This document shows positions 4,502 through 5,061 of a stretch of DNA of 5,061 nucleotides, one piece after another. The position numbers and the translations under genes were made by a program. Below the pieces are notes generated by a model, which did no database searches, was not told the origin of the DNA, and saw only the letters and a program-made list of their open reading frames with translations. The DNA comes from Clostridiales bacterium. GTDB taxonomy: Bacteria; Bacillota; Clostridia; Christensenellales; Aristaeellaceae. Where the stretch lies: NCBI GenBank assembly GCA_004557125.1, contig SFET01000074.1, forward strand, positions 1-5,061, written 5' to 3'. The number at the start of each line of letters is the position of its first letter. The first letter of the stretch is position 1.

Positions 4502-5061
4502 ATGATCGATCAAATCGAAAAACCCAAAATCGAACGTGTAGAGATCGGCGAAAACAACCGATACGGCAAGTTCGTTGTGAACCCGCTGGAGCGCGGCTTC
4601 GGCCAGACGCTGGGAAATTCCCTGCGTCGCGTGCTTTTGAATTCGCTCCCGGGCGTCGCAGCAACCAGCGTCCGAATCGAGGGTGTGCAGCATGAGTTTT
4701 CGACCGTCCCCGGTGTGAAAGAAGACGTTGCAGAACTGATTCTGAACATCAAGCTTCTCTCTGCAAAGCTCTTTACCGAGCATCCGAAAATTGTGGCGAT
4801 CGATGCCCACGGCCCGTGCGAGGTCACGGCCGGTGACATCCGGATCGATGACGAGGTTGAGATTATCAATCCCGATTTGCACATTGCCACGCTGTCGGAA
4901 GGCGCGCATCTGCAGATGCAGATCACGCTGGAGCGCGGCAGGGGATACGTATCGGCGGAGCGCAACAAGCAGCTTTCCATTGAACGCAACAAGATCGGCG
5001 GCATGCCGATCGGCGTGATCCCGGTCGATTCTATTTTTACCCCGATTCGCAAAGTGAGCTA
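4502..5061 (+). CDS. rpoA: RNA polymerase alpha subunit, N-terminal part (3' truncated by window edge)
   Basis: Alpha dimerises through its N-terminal domain to seed assembly of RNA polymerase; the C-terminal domain, outside this window, contacts DNA and activators. 186 codons are visible, open to the edge. The start is ATG 4502 with GGAGG at 4488-4492, nine bases upstream. Family marks are KFVVNPLERGFGQTLGNSLR (23-42, dimer interface), RRVLLNSLPGVA (42-53), HEFSTVPGVKEDVAELILN (64-82), GDIRIDDEVEIINP (111-124) and LERGRGYVSA (143-152). The stretch 153-168 contains ERNK twice, eight codons apart (153-156 and 161-164), before MPIGVIPVDSIFTPIRKVS; this loop looks some seven residues longer than in B. 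subtilis. As in other alpha operons, rplQ would be expected next. Confidence 0.98.
   Translation, partial: MIDQIEKPKIERVEIGENNRYGKFVVNPLERGFGQTLGNSLRRVLLNSLPGVAATSVRIEGVQHEFSTVPGVKEDVAELILNIKLLSAKLFTEHPKIVAIDAHGPCEVTAGDIRIDDEVEIINPDLHIATLSEGAHLQMQITLERGRGYVSAERNKQLSIERNKIGGMPIGVIPVDSIFTPIRKVS

Overview
The window is one stretch of the bacterial ribosomal-protein superoperon (spc to alpha region), all genes on the + strand: 3' part of secY, then adk, map, a small KOW-domain gene, infA, a remnant of rpmJ, rpsM, rpsK, rpsD, and the 5' part of rpoA. The order, with map followed by a KOW/L14e-like gene and infA, the strong GGAGG ribosome sites, the four-cysteine Adk and S4 and the GC-rich coding sequence all point to a Firmicute of the class Clostridia (inference from gene order and protein style; no species is claimed). 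rpsD lying inside the alpha operon, between rpsK and rpoA, is unlike Bacillus subtilis, where rpsD is a separate gene.

Layout: 1-2489 is a tightly packed, co-translated block (secY-adk-map-KOW-infA) with gaps of 18, 4, -4 and 2 bases. It supplies the protein-export channel, nucleotide balance, N-terminal methionine removal and translation initiation. 2490-2938 is a 449-base break, very long for this locus. It starts with an orphan ribosome site and the last nine codons plus stop of rpmJ (ribosomal protein L36). It then holds four successive stem-loops, a strong extended -10 sigma-A type promoter with two small palindromes, and a leader of about 164 bases. 2939-4374 is rpsM-rpsK-rpsD with short gaps (22 and 16 bases). 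After a 127-base spacer, rpoA runs off the right edge.

The core genes are ordinary and well conserved. The unusual part is 2490-2938: the front of rpmJ appears to have been deleted, leaving its ribosome site fused to its tail. The downstream genes have their own promoter and a structured leader, so the superoperon is probably split into two transcription units here, although no intrinsic terminator is visible and readthrough remains possible. An 11-base direct repeat brackets the stem-loop and promoter segment. I see no CRISPR array, mobile-element gene, tRNA or rRNA, and no wholly new protein system.
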